In this document: one piece after another, positions 45,029 to 53,598 of the stretch
How the letters are laid out: each line of letters begins with the position of its first letter
Position numbering within the stretch: position 1 is the first letter of the stretch
Assembly: GCF_052119645.1 (NCBI RefSeq)
Contig: NZ_JBGQOM010000002.1
Coordinates: 62,001-126,000 of the forward strand
DNA from: Paraglaciecola sp030730205
Lineage (GTDB): Bacteria; Pseudomonadota; Gammaproteobacteria; Enterobacterales; Alteromonadaceae
Direction: 5' to 3'
DNA: 64,000 nucleotides
Made by a program: the position numbers and the translations under genes
Notes under the pieces: generated by a model
What the model saw: only the letters and a program-made list of their open reading frames with translations
Told to the model about the DNA's origin: nothing
The model's database searches: none

Positions 45029-46375
45029 TTAAAAACTGACCTGAGTGCGCGCCCCCACCACATTGACCGAAAAATCTTGCGGCGCGCCCTCAACAATACC
45101 CAAGGCATCGCTGTACTTAATATGTCCGTAATTCACTAAAAATCTAACGTTATTAACCGGTGTCCAAATAAGTGAGGTCATATACGCATTTTGAGTACCG
45201 CCAACAATATCGGCGTCGACCAAGTCTAGACGGTCAAACCTGACATTAATTTGCCACGCGCCCATACCACCGGCACCCAAGGGTTCACTGACTTTCACCC
45301 CCTTGAATATGCCACCTTGATATTGGCGAGCATCATTTGTTAAAAAATAACCCGCCTCAATCGCACCACCAAAGAAAGATGCATCTTCAAAACCGTTTCT
45401 ATCGAGCATTAATGAATACATTTCAGCCATGGCATGAAAACGATCAGCAATCAGGCCAAACTCTAGGCCCAAACCTGTTTCAGTGTCGGCACCGGCAATA
45501 TTGTTGGTATTAATAAATCGAGTATCAACCGTGTGCACCATAGGGCGCGCACGATATCTGACTGTGTCAGTGCTGTCTGCGAGATTTCGCCAGTGCACTG
45601 ATGCACCAACATGCCATTGCTTACCCTCTATTTTCGGGGCCAGATAGGCTCTTACATCAACACTGTGTGAGTTATTGCCGTCGTTCAAATTATCGATGTT
45701 ATCGGTAAATACCCCACCTTCTAGATTAATATCAGCGACTTTATATGATGCTGAAATACCAACCTTACGTTCAAAACCAAAGGCATCAGTAAAGGCTGCT
45801 CGTTCAATAAAGCTTGTATCATTACTGCTGGATAATTCTTCTAAACCTTGAAAATTATTATGCTGGCCAATAATGATTTTTAATCCATCGCTTTTGTAAT
45901 CAAGGTAAGCATCAGTTAACGTCGTGCCATCCAGAAAATCAGCTTCCAATTTATAAGCGAAACCGCCTGGCATAGAGCCCTGAATACCAAGTCGTACCCG
46001 TCGAGCCTCATTAGAAAATCCTTCTCCGGGGATATCAATGCTCGATGGCACAGAAGAGAGGTTAGAAAAGTCATACAACATTCTGCCTCGTGGCTTAATA
46101 CTCCACCCGCCCTGACTTTTTACTTCAGGTGCGCCCTTCCATTTCACCGACGTATCATTTTTAGTGCTTAGTTTTTTGTCTATTTCTACCTTGTCTGTTG
46201 CAACCGCATTTAGCTTGTCTTTTATGGCACTAATTTCTTGTTCTAATTGGTTAAGGCGTTCCAATAAAGCCGTGTCATTTTGTCCTTCTTTTTCTTGTGC
46301 AAGCGCCGTCAATGGCAAAGATAAGGTTAAAAAAGCGGAGAAAAATGAAGTTAACACTATGTTTTTTTTAGACAC
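45029..46375 (-). CDS. Phosphate-selective porin (OprP/OprO family)
   Basis: An outer membrane channel of 448 residues. A signal peptide (cleavage after LAQ) is followed by a short coiled-coil segment (LLERLNQLEQEISAIKDKLN) and the OprP/OprO barrel: IKPRGRMLYDFSNL, NEARRVRLGIQGSMPGGFAYKLEADF as two parts, DAYLDYKSDGLKIIIGQHNN, QINVRFDRLDLVD. It ends in VGARTQVSF with terminal Phe. The neighbouring PiT transporter and a Pho-box-like site upstream support phosphate or pyrophosphate uptake. Confidence 0.88.
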   Translation of the reverse strand: MSKKNIVLTSFFSAFLTLSLPLTALAQEKEGQNDTALLERLNQLEQEISAIKDKLNAVATDKVEIDKKLSTKNDTSVKWKGAPEVKSQGGWSIKPRGRMLYDFSNLSSVPSSIDIPGEGFSNEARRVRLGIQGSMPGGFAYKLEADFLDGTTLTDAYLDYKSDGLKIIIGQHNNFQGLEELSSSNDTSFIERAAFTDAFGFERKVGISASYKVADINLEGGVFTDNIDNLNDGNNSHSVDVRAYLAPKIEGKQWHVGASVHWRNLADSTDTVRYRARPMVHTVDTRFINTNNIAGADTETGLGLEFGLIADRFHAMAEMYSLMLDRNGFEDASFFGGAIEAGYFLTNDARQYQGGIFKGVKVSEPLGAGGMGAWQINVRFDRLDLVDADIVGGTQNAYMTSLIWTPVNNVRFLVNYGHIKYSDALGIVEGAPQDFSVNVVGARTQVSF

Positions 46376-46435
46376 GTCTCATTCCAGTTTTTGGCAGGAT
46401 TTAAATTGCGCGCAATATAGACCAAAATGACTTAA

Positions 46436-46453
46436 ATGACAATTTTATGAAGC
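46436..46453 (-). promoter_or_regulatory. Candidate PhoB box of the phosphate porin gene
   Basis: On the minus strand GCTTCATAAAATTGTCAT matches the E. coli Pho box (CTGTCATAWAWCTGTMAY) at 14 of 18 positions by eye. It lies 61 bp before the start codon. A further AGTCAT follows downstream, and TATATT (46419-46414) may be the -10. A full half-site GCTGTCAT also occurs further upstream (46498-46491). Confidence 0.5.
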
Positions 46454-46521
46454 TTTAATGAACTTTTTGTGACTTACATTATAAGGATAAATGACAGCGA
46501 AAGGATGCCGTTTTTTGTCAC

Positions 46522-46557
46522 TAAAAAAGGCCAGAAACGTTGTAACGTTCTGGCCTA
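46522..46557 (-). terminator. Terminator of the DUF47-pit operon
   Basis: On the minus strand a 13-bp stem (AGGCCAGAACGTT paired with AACGTTTCTGGCCT, one bulge) is followed by TTTTTT, about 47 bp after the pit stop codon. It separates the pit transcript from the porin promoter. Confidence 0.85.
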
Positions 46558-46603
46558 GTTTTATAGCAATTCAGCCTAACTTTGACTGATTAAAAAGTGC
46601 GTT

Positions 46604-47872
46604 TTAGGCGGCAAAGATACCTTTAATCATGTAGAAGAACATAATTGATAAACCAGCACCTGCAGGAAGTGTTACCACCCATGAAATAACGATATTTCTT
46701 ACTACACCTAAATTAAGTGCCGCAATACCTCTTGCCATACCTACACCCAGTACTGCGCCAACTAAGGTTTGCGTGGTAGAGATAGGCAAACCAGTACCTG
46801 ATGCGATAACCACCGTACTTGCAGCAGCAAGTTCTGCAGCAAAACCGCGGCTTGGGGTTAAATGGGTAATCCCATTACCAATCGTTTTGATAACTCGATG
46901 ACCAAAAAGTGCTAAACCTGCAACAATACCAATACCACCTAGGGGTAATATCCACCATACTAAGGCTGATTTAGAACCGATTTCACCACCACTGTTGACA
47001 ATACTGACTACAGCAGCCAATGGCCCAATTGCATTCGCCACATCGTTTGAACCATGGGCAAACGCCATACAACAAGCAGTAACAATCATCAGTACCGCAA
47101 AGACTTTTTCTACGTTGGCAAAGTGAGCAGCGCGACCTGCTTGCGGGTCAAACTTGAGTCGATTAATAATAACCTTACCAATAATGGCAACCACAAGACC
47201 AATCGCAATTGAAATTAGGTAGCCAGTGCTGCTTTCAATGTGCAAACCAACATGGCTTAAACCTTTTTTGATGGTCACTAAAGACATAATAAAACCAGCC
47301 GCTGCCATGTAAAAAGGCACATAACGTTTGGCATTATCAAAAGGTTTTTCAGTATCAAATATCAGCTTTTGCGCACTTTGGAAAATTAAGTAAGCAATAA
47401 AGCCAGAAATAGCAGGAGTGACGATCCAACTTCCTACAATACCCGTTACTTTTGCCCACTCAACGGCATCAGAACTCACACCAATCGCAGCAAAACCAAC
47501 GATTGCACCAACAATAGAGTGGGTAGTTGACACTGGCCAGCCTAAATAAGAAGCGAAGGCTAACCAAATACCCGCCGCCAATAGCGAGGCGATCATACCG
47601 TATACAAGCAATTCAGGAGTATTGACAAAGAAAGCAGAGTCAATAATCCCTTTACGGATAGTTGAAGTCACTTCGCCACCCGCCAAATAGGCGCCGGCAA
47701 ACTCAAAAATCATGGCAATGAAGATTGCTTGTTTGATTGTTAAGGCTTTTGAACCTACCGAGGTTCCCATAGCATTAGCAACATCGTTAGCACCAATACC
47801 CCAAGCCATTAAGAATCCAACCGCAGCCGCAGCTACGATCAACATAAAACCGTATGTATTTAAAATATCCAT
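46604..47872 (-). CDS. PiT-family inorganic phosphate transporter
   Basis: An inner membrane phosphate symporter of 422 residues with about ten membrane helices. The two PiT signature repeats are present: GANDVANAMGTSVGSKALT near residue 27, and AHGSNDVANAIGPLAAVVS near residue 268. It has the short loop of PitA-like bacterial proteins without a large cytoplasmic insert. It lies 12 bp downstream of a DUF47 gene, the standard pair in which the PhoU-like DUF47 protein modulates the transporter. The promoter upstream of DUF47 carries a good Pho box, so phosphate starvation should induce it. Confidence 0.92.
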   Translation of the reverse strand: MDILNTYGFMLIVAAAAVGFLMAWGIGANDVANAMGTSVGSKALTIKQAIFIAMIFEFAGAYLAGGEVTSTIRKGIIDSAFFVNTPELLVYGMIASLLAAGIWLAFASYLGWPVSTTHSIVGAIVGFAAIGVSSDAVEWAKVTGIVGSWIVTPAISGFIAYLIFQSAQKLIFDTEKPFDNAKRYVPFYMAAAGFIMSLVTIKKGLSHVGLHIESSTGYLISIAIGLVVAIIGKVIINRLKFDPQAGRAAHFANVEKVFAVLMIVTACCMAFAHGSNDVANAIGPLAAVVSIVNSGGEIGSKSALVWWILPLGGIGIVAGLALFGHRVIKTIGNGITHLTPSRGFAAELAAASTVVIASGTGLPISTTQTLVGAVLGVGMARGIAALNLGVVRNIVISWVVTLPAGAGLSIMFFYMIKGIFAA

Positions 47873-47884
47873 GAAATCCGTCTC

Positions 47885-48562
47885 TTAATTGGCTAACATT
47901 AATTCGAGCCTAGAACCAACTCGTTCAGAAATATCGGCCAATTCGCCGACCCATTCAATAATACTGTACAAGAACATGACATCCACAGGATTAAGATTTT
48001 TCTCAATGGATAACAAGCTTCTGCGCAGCCCTATTTGTAATCTGTCTGTGTCATCTTCGATGCTGTCAAGACGCTCAATCATGTCTTCAACTAGTTTTAC
48101 TTCACGGCCTCTAAAACCTGTTTCAAGTAATTCATCAAGTTCGTTTATAACTTGTTTCGCTTGGTCAGTGGCGTCTAAGCAACGTTGCAAATATTCAAGA
48201 AACTGGCTCTGTAACTGTTTAGGCACTGTTAACTGGCGGCCTAAAATTCGTCCAGAAATATCTTTCGCTTTGTTGGCTATTTTGTCTTGCTGAGTAAGCA
48301 AATCCAATACGTCTTGGCGTTGAATAGGCATAAAAATACCGCTTGGCAAATTTATCCGTAATTCACGCTTTATGGTGTCAGCTTGCTTTTCTAATTTTGA
48401 AATGGCAGCTTGTTGCTCTTGCGCTGCTTTCCAATCTTCTGCGTAAACCGCTTCAAAAAAAGGCAATAAGCCCTGGCTGCACTGATGCACAAGGTTAATA
48501 TGATCTTCTAATGGCTTTAATGGTGATTTTGCAAACACCCCTAAGAAAGAATTCATTGGCAT
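47885..48562 (-). CDS. DUF47 (TIGR00153) PhoU-like partner of the phosphate transporter
   Basis: A 225-residue all-helical cytoplasmic protein of the DUF47 family, related to PhoU: FLGVFAKSPLKPLEDHINLVHQCSQ, LEKQADTIKRELRINLPSGIF, SIEDDTDRLQIGLRRSLLSIE and a helical tail. Homologues are regulators of PiT transporters. It is the first gene of the operon with pit. The ATG at 48562 is kept, although MNSFLG two codons later is an equal alternative. Confidence 0.9.
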   Translation of the reverse strand: MPMNSFLGVFAKSPLKPLEDHINLVHQCSQGLLPFFEAVYAEDWKAAQEQQAAISKLEKQADTIKRELRINLPSGIFMPIQRQDVLDLLTQQDKIANKAKDISGRILGRQLTVPKQLQSQFLEYLQRCLDATDQAKQVINELDELLETGFRGREVKLVEDMIERLDSIEDDTDRLQIGLRRSLLSIEKNLNPVDVMFLYSIIEWVGELADISERVGSRLELMLAN

Positions 48563-48631
48563 AATTTACTTTTCTCTTTAGTTAAGTTGATGCTTTAAAC
48601 GAATAAACACGCATCACACCCTTGGACGCGC

Positions 48632-48665
48632 ATTCTATTACAGAAATAAGACACTTTTGTTACAG
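48632..48665 (-). promoter_or_regulatory. Candidate PhoB-dependent promoter of the DUF47-pit operon
   Basis: On the minus strand CTGTAACAAAAGTGTCTT (48665-48648) matches the Pho box at 14 of 18 positions. It is followed after exactly 10 bp by TAGAAT (48637-48632), the spacing seen in PhoB-activated promoters. The rest of the divergent gap 48563-48863 contains a small hairpin (AGAAGGT/ACCTTCT at 48751-48770) and the upstream region of the ACT-domain gene. Confidence 0.65.
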
Positions 48666-48863
48666 TGAACAAATTTTTCTAAATTTAAAACTCTCGTCAT
48701 AATAATTCACTGCGTTTCCGTGGCTTGCTAAGATAGAAACTCATCAGTATAGAAGGTTGGTAGACCTTCTTAATAAACCACAAATTAAATTACATCCCAT
48801 AGTAGCAAGATTAAGTTATGCTTTTATGTCATTGATAAACTGATCAAATTAATAGGATATAAG

Positions 48864-49367
48864 ATGAAACCATTGATTTTTACCTTAGTTGGCCCCGATA
48901 AACCGGGTTTAATCAGCAACCTATCTAAAGCCGTTTACCAAAGAAATGGAAATTGGCTAGGCAGTAATTTTTCACATATGGCCGGGCATTTTGCCGGTTT
49001 TGTGCACATTGATTTGCCAGAAGACAAACACGCCGAACTGATTGAATTATTTAGCCAACACCCTGATCTGCGTATCCATTTAGTCTCGGCTCAAACAAGC
49101 CAATTAAAGAACCAACAAACCGTTGAAATTACTATCATGGGAAATGACAAAGCAGGTATAGTGCAAGAGCTAACGCGAGTCCTAAATCAGTTTAATTTGA
49201 ATATTGTTAAATTTGATTCGAGTTGCACCAGCGCCCCCAACTCAGGTAGCCCGCTTTTCAATGCAAAAGCCATTGTCGAGATTGCACCAGAGGTTGACTT
49301 GTCTAATTTACGTGACGCACTTGAAAATATAGCCAACGACTTAATGATAGACGTGGACTTAGTTTAA
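48864..49367 (+). CDS. GcvR-like tandem ACT-domain protein
   Basis: A 167-residue protein made of two ACT domains (about 1-75 and 85-167): FTLVGPDKPGLISNLSKAVYQ and ITIMGNDKAGIVQELTRVLN. This is the layout of GcvR, which in E. coli antagonises GcvA to repress glycine cleavage. Many marine relatives have no proved function. No gcv genes are near. A low-level alternative is a general amino-acid-sensing regulator. GATATAAG precedes the start. Confidence 0.75.
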   Translation: MKPLIFTLVGPDKPGLISNLSKAVYQRNGNWLGSNFSHMAGHFAGFVHIDLPEDKHAELIELFSQHPDLRIHLVSAQTSQLKNQQTVEITIMGNDKAGIVQELTRVLNQFNLNIVKFDSSCTSAPNSGSPLFNAKAIVEIAPEVDLSNLRDALENIANDLMIDVDLV

Positions 49368-49379
49368 TTATTAGCTGTG

Positions 49380-49397
49380 CTGTCATCAAAACGTCAC
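49380..49397 (+). promoter_or_regulatory. Candidate PhoB box upstream of ppk1
   Basis: CTGTCATCAAAACGTCAC matches the Pho box at 15 of 18 positions, with a perfect first half-site. It begins 13 bp after the ACT-domain gene stop and ends 30 bp before the ppk1 start. The -10 expected 10 bp downstream (GAGGAT) is poor, so the exact promoter is uncertain. Confidence 0.5.
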
Positions 49398-49427
49398 ATT
49401 CTCACCTGAGGATCGACGTTTTGTCTT

Positions 49428-51542
49428 ATGACGGATAAATTGAATAGAACCATGCCATTACAAACCACTACCTACTATCCAAGAGAACTAAGCTGGTTAG
49501 CATTTAATCAACGCGTATTACAAGAAGCGGCTGATAAAAAAAATCCCATCATTGAGCGAATACGCTTCTTAGGTATTTACTCAAGTAACATGGATGAGTT
49601 TTATCGGGTCCGCGTTGCTGATGTGAAACGTAAGATTTACATTCATTTAAACGAAGGCGATACACAAAAAGCCGACGACACCAAATTGTTGATGGAAAAA
49701 ATTCAACAACGGGTACTCGTGATGACCAAAGATTTTGATCGAGTATACGAAGACGTTGTTGCCCGTTTAGCTCGCTATCGTATTTATTTACTCGATGAGA
49801 AAGATTTAAACCCCTTTCATACTCAGTGGTTGCGAGACTATTTCAAAAACAAAATTCTACGGCATATCGCGCCTATTCTGCTGGATAACAAAGTAAAATT
49901 AGTGTCTCGATTAAATGATTCGGTCACCTATTTATATATTGGTATTTATAACGAAGGCAAGCCCACTAGTTATGCCACTATAGAAGTTCCCACTCAGGTT
50001 ATGTCCCGCTTTGTGGTAATACCCCCAGAAAAAAGCCGTAAGAAAAAATACATTATTTTGCTCGACAATATTATTCGGCAAAACCTTGAGAGCATTTTTA
50101 GGGGCTTTATCAAATTTGATAAATTAAGCGCTTATTCATTTAAGATGACCCGAGATTCAGAATATTCGATCAATGATGAAATTGACGAAAGTTACGTAGA
50201 TAAGATGTCTGACAGTATGAAGCAACGTTTAATCGCTGAGCCTGTGCGCGTGGTTTACGATGGTCGAATGCCTGAAGACATGCTGAAAGATTTGCAAAAA
50301 CGTTTAAAGATATCGTCGTTTGACAGCTTGATCGCCAGCGGTGCCTATCGTAACTTTAAAGACTTTATCGGTTTTCCTAATATCGGCCGTGAATATCTCG
50401 AAAACCCTATACTACCGGCGATGACAGCGACTGACTTTGCAAAATACGACACGGTATTTGAAGCCATCACCGCCAAAGATATTTTGTTGTATTACCCCTA
50501 TCATCGGTTTCTACACTTCACAGAATTTGTGCGCCAAGCGGCCTTTGACCCGCAAGTCAAACATATTCGGCTGAACATTTACCGTGTTGCCAGTAAGTCA
50601 CGGGTCATGGGTTCGTTAATTGACGCGGTGGATAACGGTAAAAAAGTCACCGTCGTGGTTGAGCTACGAGCAAGATTTGATGAACAAGCCAATATAGAAT
50701 GGTCAAAAACCATGACCGATGCGGGTGTTAAAGTCGTATTTGGTATGCCAGCATTAAAAATTCACAGTAAGGTTTGTGTGGTAAGCCGCGAAGAAAATGG
50801 CAAATTAGTCAATTACGCGCATTTAGGCACTGGCAACTTTAACGAAAAAACCGCCAAAATATACACAGACTTTAGCCTATTTACGCGTAATCCTGAAATA
50901 ACAGAGGAAGCTGAAAACCTCTTCACCTTTATTCAACAGCCCTACAGGCGCGTGAAGTTTCAGCATTTACAAGTATCACCTATTAATGCGCGGACTAAAA
51001 TTCAGTTGCTGGTTCGCCAAGAAATACAAAATTGTAAAGAAGGCCAAAAAGCCGAAATTTTTCTCAAATTAAATAACTTAGACGATGAATTGCTGATTGA
51101 CGATTTGTATAAGGCAAGTCAAGCAGGTGTGAAAGTAAAGGCTATCATTCGCGGGATCTGCTCATTGATCCCAGGGGTAAAAGGCTTAAGCGAAAATATC
51201 AGTATCATTAGTATCGTTGACCGCTTTTTAGAGCACCCTCGGGTCCTCGTATTTGAAAATGGAGGCGACAGAAAAGTTTTTATTTCGTCAGCTGACTGGA
51301 TGACCCGCAATATGGACAATCGAATTGAAGTAGGTTGCCCGATTTTTGACCCTGATATTAAAAATCGCATACTAAATATTTTAAATATCCAATGGCATGA
51401 TACGGTTAAGGCCAGAGTCATTGATGCCGAGCAAACAAATAAATATGTTAAACGCGGCAATCGCAAACAAACTCGTTCGCAAGTTGCAATTTATGACTAC
51501 CTAAAAGGGTTGGAAACAAAACAAAATGCTAAATCTGAATAA
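49428..51542 (+). CDS. ppk1: Polyphosphate kinase 1
   Basis: Makes polyphosphate from ATP reversibly, at the membrane. The 704-residue protein has the N, H and two C domains. The histidine that is autophosphorylated in E. coli (His435) corresponds to His446 in LKIHSKV, and the second essential His (592) to His603 in FLEHPRV, with the same 157-residue spacing. YAHLGTGNFNEKTA and SADWMTRNMDNRIEV are also intact. The start is ATG 49428 or ATG 49452, both without a good ribosome site. The 3' end overlaps ppx by 17 bp, so synthesis and breakdown enzymes are co-expressed. Confidence 0.96.
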   Translation: MTDKLNRTMPLQTTTYYPRELSWLAFNQRVLQEAADKKNPIIERIRFLGIYSSNMDEFYRVRVADVKRKIYIHLNEGDTQKADDTKLLMEKIQQRVLVMTKDFDRVYEDVVARLARYRIYLLDEKDLNPFHTQWLRDYFKNKILRHIAPILLDNKVKLVSRLNDSVTYLYIGIYNEGKPTSYATIEVPTQVMSRFVVIPPEKSRKKKYIILLDNIIRQNLESIFRGFIKFDKLSAYSFKMTRDSEYSINDEIDESYVDKMSDSMKQRLIAEPVRVVYDGRMPEDMLKDLQKRLKISSFDSLIASGAYRNFKDFIGFPNIGREYLENPILPAMTATDFAKYDTVFEAITAKDILLYYPYHRFLHFTEFVRQAAFDPQVKHIRLNIYRVASKSRVMGSLIDAVDNGKKVTVVVELRARFDEQANIEWSKTMTDAGVKVVFGMPALKIHSKVCVVSREENGKLVNYAHLGTGNFNEKTAKIYTDFSLFTRNPEITEEAENLFTFIQQPYRRVKFQHLQVSPINARTKIQLLVRQEIQNCKEGQKAEIFLKLNNLDDELLIDDLYKASQAGVKVKAIIRGICSLIPGVKGLSENISIISIVDRFLEHPRVLVFENGGDRKVFISSADWMTRNMDNRIEVGCPIFDPDIKNRILNILNIQWHDTVKARVIDAEQTNKYVKRGNRKQTRSQVAIYDYLKGLETKQNAKSE

Positions 51543-53052
51543 CGCCTTTGACACCGTTGAAGTAAGAGAGTCCCTAAAAGTGGCTGCGCTGGATCTTGGT
51601 TCCAATAGTTTTCACTTAGTGGTAGCGCGCATTGTCGCAGGCTCAGTGCAAATATTGCATCGGGTCAAACAAAAAGTGCGCCTTGCTGATGGGCTGGGTG
51701 TTGACGGCGCATTGTCAGAAGAAGCCCAACAACGTGGCCTTGATACGCTTGCCACTATTGCAGAAAGTCTGCAAGATTTTGCACCTGAGTCGGTAAGAGT
51801 CGTCGCCACTCATACCCTTAGAAGAGCGAGTAACGCAAAAGAATTTCTGCAGGCAGCCAAAAAAGTCTTTCCCTTCCCCATTGAAGTGATTTCAGGGGCC
51901 GAAGAAGCACGTTTGATCTACCAAGGTGTGGCACACACCAATCATCAAACAGGCCAACGCCTTATCGTGGATATTGGTGGTGGGTCTACCGAATTTATTA
52001 TTGGTGAAGGATTTGAGACCAAAATTTTACGTAGTTTGCAAATGGGCTGCGTGAGTTACACCAATAAATTTTTCAAACAGGGCGAAATCAAAGCTAAGTT
52101 TTTTACCAAAGCCATTACTAGCGCCCAGCAAGAATTAGAACTCATCGACAAGAAGTTTAATCAGATCGGTTGGAAAGCCTGTATAGGCACCTCTGGCACC
52201 ATTAAAAGCATCATTGAGCTGGCCTCTCAACTAGACTCCACCAATCGTGAAAACTGCGTGTCGTTGAGTGACTTAAACGTACTGATGGACCTATGCTGTG
52301 CGGCGGGTAACAGTAAAGATTTAAAATTAGAAGGTTTGAGTGATGACCGTCGCCCGGTTTTTGCAGCGGGATTGTCCATTCTAATTGCCGTATTTAAGAG
52401 CTTACACATTACTGAAATGGAGTTTTCATCTGCGGCGCTGCGTGAAGGTGTTTTATATGAAATGGGCGACCAGTTAGCGCAAAAGGATATTCGCCAGCGC
52501 AGTGCTGAAAGTTTAGCGGTGCGATATGACGTAGATATCGAACAAGCAAAGCGGGTTTTAAATACAACCATGGATCTATTTCAACAGGTTCGCAAAGGTT
52601 GGGATATTAATCACCCTGAGTTAAAAAGTCTGTTGGGTTGGTCTGCCCTACTGCACGAAGTTGGTTTACACATTAATACTCGTGGTATTCAACGCCATTC
52701 GAGTTACATTCTGCAAAATATTGATTTACCCGGTTTTGGCCAAGAGCAGCAAAGTATTCTGGCCACCTTGGTGCGTTTTCATCGCAAGAAAATCCGTAAA
52801 GCAGACATCGTAGAATTTACGTTGTTACAACAGAGCCAAGTATTGAAGTTAATTACCTTGCTCAGAATTGGGGTGTTATTGAACATAAAACGTCAAGATG
52901 ACATCTTGCCTGAAATTAAAATAACGGCACTAGACAAGAAAATTACCCTACACCTGCCTGATGATTGGCTGAGCCAAAAACCAGTCTTTAGCGCTGATTT
53001 AGAAAGAGAACTTGAATATTTAAAGGATATTGACTTCAAGCTTCACTATTAG
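51526..53052 (+). CDS. ppx: Exopolyphosphatase (Ppx/GppA family)
   Basis: Removes terminal phosphates from polyphosphate or converts pppGpp to ppGpp. The 508 residues have the actin-like ASKHA fold: ALDLGSNSFHLVVARI (phosphate 1), SGAEEARLIYQGVAH, VDIGGGSTEFIIG (phosphate 2), SAALREGVLYEM. The C-terminal helical HD-like part (WSALLHEVGLHINTRGIQRH, given as one block of the family) gives the Ppx length. Paired with ppk1 as in E. coli, hence Ppx over GppA. Confidence 0.94.
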   Translation: MLNLNNAFDTVEVRESLKVAALDLGSNSFHLVVARIVAGSVQILHRVKQKVRLADGLGVDGALSEEAQQRGLDTLATIAESLQDFAPESVRVVATHTLRRASNAKEFLQAAKKVFPFPIEVISGAEEARLIYQGVAHTNHQTGQRLIVDIGGGSTEFIIGEGFETKILRSLQMGCVSYTNKFFKQGEIKAKFFTKAITSAQQELELIDKKFNQIGWKACIGTSGTIKSIIELASQLDSTNRENCVSLSDLNVLMDLCCAAGNSKDLKLEGLSDDRRPVFAAGLSILIAVFKSLHITEMEFSSAALREGVLYEMGDQLAQKDIRQRSAESLAVRYDVDIEQAKRVLNTTMDLFQQVRKGWDINHPELKSLLGWSALLHEVGLHINTRGIQRHSSYILQNIDLPGFGQEQQSILATLVRFHRKKIRKADIVEFTLLQQSQVLKLITLLRIGVLLNIKRQDDILPEIKITALDKKITLHLPDDWLSQKPVFSADLERELEYLKDIDFKLHY

Positions 53053-53072
53053 GCATTCAAAGCAAAGTGGAG

Positions 53073-53411
53073 TTAACGACCCAGAAATTCGTCAATTAGC
53101 TCCGCTAGCCTGTCTTGTAAATGCTCTTCAAAGTCATCCAGTTCCTTGCCAAATACCCGTAAATACTTCTGCGCTTTATCGTGATCCAAGCGTTTATTGT
53201 TAGTTTTGTATTCGGTTTCAAGTAATGACTTATCAAAGCGCGGTGTGATAACCCAACGAACAAAGTCAGAATCCAGCGTGGCAACGTCTTGCTTGGCAAA
53301 CTTACAAAATTTTTCGATGTGATCGATGCCATCAGGCCCCAAACAACCAGGCTCAACCCGAAACGTTACTGTCAGCTTTTTATAAAGTGGTAAGGGCAAA
53401 TCAACATTCAT
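53073..53411 (-). CDS. Conserved hypothetical protein, 112 residues
   Basis: A small, probably cytoplasmic protein, not recognised. It has a beta-rich first half (YKKLTVTFRVEPGCLGPDG) and a helical, charged second half (KAQKYLRVFGKELDDFEEHLQDRL). Two cysteines lie at about 23 and 36. No signal peptide or membrane segment. It sits convergent to ppx, with only 20 bp between the stops. Base and codon use look normal for the region. The ATG at 53411 is preceded by AGGGATAATT-like purines only weakly. Confidence 0.6.
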   Translation of the reverse strand: MNVDLPLPLYKKLTVTFRVEPGCLGPDGIDHIEKFCKFAKQDVATLDSDFVRWVITPRFDKSLLETEYKTNNKRLDHDKAQKYLRVFGKELDDFEEHLQDRLAELIDEFLGR

Positions 53412-53548
53412 AAGGGATAATTACTTTCACTTTGGGTTAAATTACTATCATCTCAATAATAGCGTAATTATTTCATCTTAAAAGCTTAAAATAACTGAAA
53501 CTACTGAAAAAACAAGTAAGTAGAAGTAGACTGAACAGCCTGCGGACA

Positions 53549-53576
53549 TAAAAAAAGCCGAATGAGATCCGGCTTT
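53549..53576 (-). terminator. Terminator of the aldolase gene
   Basis: On the minus strand AAGCCG and CGGCTT form a short stem around a 9-base loop, followed by a T-run (TTTTTT), 23 bp after the aldolase stop. Confidence 0.8.
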
Positions 53577-53598
53577 GTTCATGCTTCTAACAAACTAA

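Noticed and set aside
48751..48770. Hairpin AGAAGGT/ACCTTCT as a riboswitch or terminator
   Set aside because: Only a 7-bp stem without T-tract; no riboswitch core recognised around it.
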